Shown: one piece after another, positions 63,567-64,000 of the stretch | Position numbering within the stretch: the first letter of the stretch is position 1 | Layout of the letters: each line of letters starts with the position of its first letter | Assembly: GCA_963747105.1 (NCBI GenBank) | Contig: CAVVEC010000013.1 | Location: forward strand, 62,001 to 126,000 | Length of the DNA stretch: 64,000 bases | Direction of reading: 5' to 3' | Origin: CAVVEC01 sp963747105 | Lineage (GTDB): Bacteria > Acidobacteriota > Terriglobia > Terriglobales > Acidobacteriaceae | Translations under genes and position numbers: made by a program | Notes under the pieces: model-generated | What the model was told of the DNA's origin: nothing | What the model saw: only the letters and a program-made list of their open reading frames with translations | Databases searched by the model: none

Positions 63567-63640
63567 CAGTTTGGCGAAGTACCTGGGGGAGGGTACAAGC
63601 CTGGGAGCAACGGAGCAATCCGTTGCTCCTTCGTTTTTTT
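63567..63640 (+). ncRNA. Conserved 3' element and GNRA-capped terminator, copy 2
   Basis: The 35-base segment 63567-63601 is identical to copy 1. The hairpin GGAGCAACGGA/TCCGTTGCTCC (63604-63629) has a C-G pair of copy 1 replaced by A-T, and the loop is GCAA, again GNRA. A T-run follows (63633-63640). The compensatory change supports a selected stem. Confidence 0.7.
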
Positions 63641-63778
63641 CTGGAGCCCACAGCACCGTCAACAACAGCGCAGTTTTTTTACTTTGGTAATCGGTTGCTC
63701 GTCTCGCCATCTCCCGCCAGCACAATTTTGCATATAATTTTTCCCGTATCACAGAATGAACAATTGAATTCTCCTGCC

Positions 63779-64000
63779 ATGCCTGCGATAGAGATCCTGG
63801 GCCTCGAAAAGACCTACCACGTGGGCTTCTGGCGCAAGAAGCCAAAGCTGTGCGTTGCGGCCGCTGCACCTCCGCGTGGAGGAAGGAGAGATTTTTGGAT
63901 TTCTCGGCCCTAACGGAGCCGGAAAAACAACCACTTTGAAGCTGCTGATGGGCCTGGTTTTCCCTACCGCCGGTTCGGCCCGCATTCTGGGCATGCAGAT
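63779..64000 (+). CDS. ABC transporter ATP-binding protein, start only, one frameshift
   Basis: MPAIEILGLEKTYHVGFWRKKP opens a typical ABC ATPase. The frame is lost near 63850 (after KPKLC); the next frame reads HLRVEEGEIFGFLGPNGAGKTTTLKLLMG with the Walker A motif, then the window ends. One missing base would restore it. The leading KTYHVGFWRKKPK...L..L and GEIFGFLGPNGAGKTTTLK are typical of ABC-2-type exporter ATPases (drug or polysaccharide). The rest of the gene and its permease are off the window. Confidence 0.8.

Overview
This 64 kb window looks like chromosomal DNA of a soil-type Acidobacteriota (Terriglobia-like) bacterium. The inference rests on family content, not on a marker gene: three secreted proteins built of the GloVer-type repeat (about 42 residues, core GNLYGTT...GTVFKL...LHSF.GG), a pair of VWA proteins of the type common in acidobacterial genomes, TonB-like, kelch and YVTN propeller secretome proteins, PP2C/SpoIIE phosphatases, and many short palindromic intergenic repeats. 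No rRNA, tRNA or CRISPR array was seen.

Layout. 0-4.4 kb: a GloVer gene running off the left edge, then an IS21-type element (broken istA, patched istB) and a block of tandem and inverted repeats. 4.4-12.3 kb: housekeeping genes (thiG, pgm, an ftsB-like gene, cutA, two methyltransferases). 12.5-15.4 kb: a coupled mccA - secreted protein - mccB operon for reverse transsulfuration. 15.6-20 kb: exported proteins (GloVer, VWA pair). 20.3-24.7 kb: DUF1015 - AmiC-like amidase - GerMN - RNase PH. 24.7-30.9 kb: an accessory stretch with three vapBC-type toxin-antitoxin modules, a frameshifted lacD, a badly frameshifted SMP-30-type gene and a SIR2-like gene that follows a vapBC pair as an apparent operon but carries an in-frame UGA. 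30.9-43.7 kb: guaA, a membrane protein, a leuS with at least ten frame breaks, a fourth toxin-antitoxin pair, aroF, TonB-like and YVTN proteins, secA. 44-50.7 kb: an acyl-activating/ACP/acyltransferase fusion, tandem xerC and xerD, DUF72 and a stand-alone LigD-type polymerase. 50.8-61.8 kb: an M16 peptidase pair, a GloVer protein, a radical SAM protein, and two PP2C phosphatases around a kelch protein. 62-63.6 kb: two type IV pilin-like genes. 63.8 kb onward: an ABC ATPase cut by the window edge.

The two most interesting regions are these. (1) The pilin pair: each gene has a GG-N10-GC sigma-54 promoter, a shared TGAC..AA.TTGTCA motif about 130-140 bp further upstream (spacing differs by 11 bp, one helical turn), and an identical 35-nt 3' element followed by a terminator hairpin whose stem covaries and whose loop is GNRA in both. 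(2) The vapB-vapC-SIR2-like operon.

Single-base frame breaks are common but uneven: leuS, the SMP-30-type gene and istA hold most of them, while several 1.5-3 kb genes (secA, guaA, the ligase fusion, the PDZ phosphatase) are clean. This mixes two possible causes, local assembly error and real gene decay, and read mapping would be needed to separate them.
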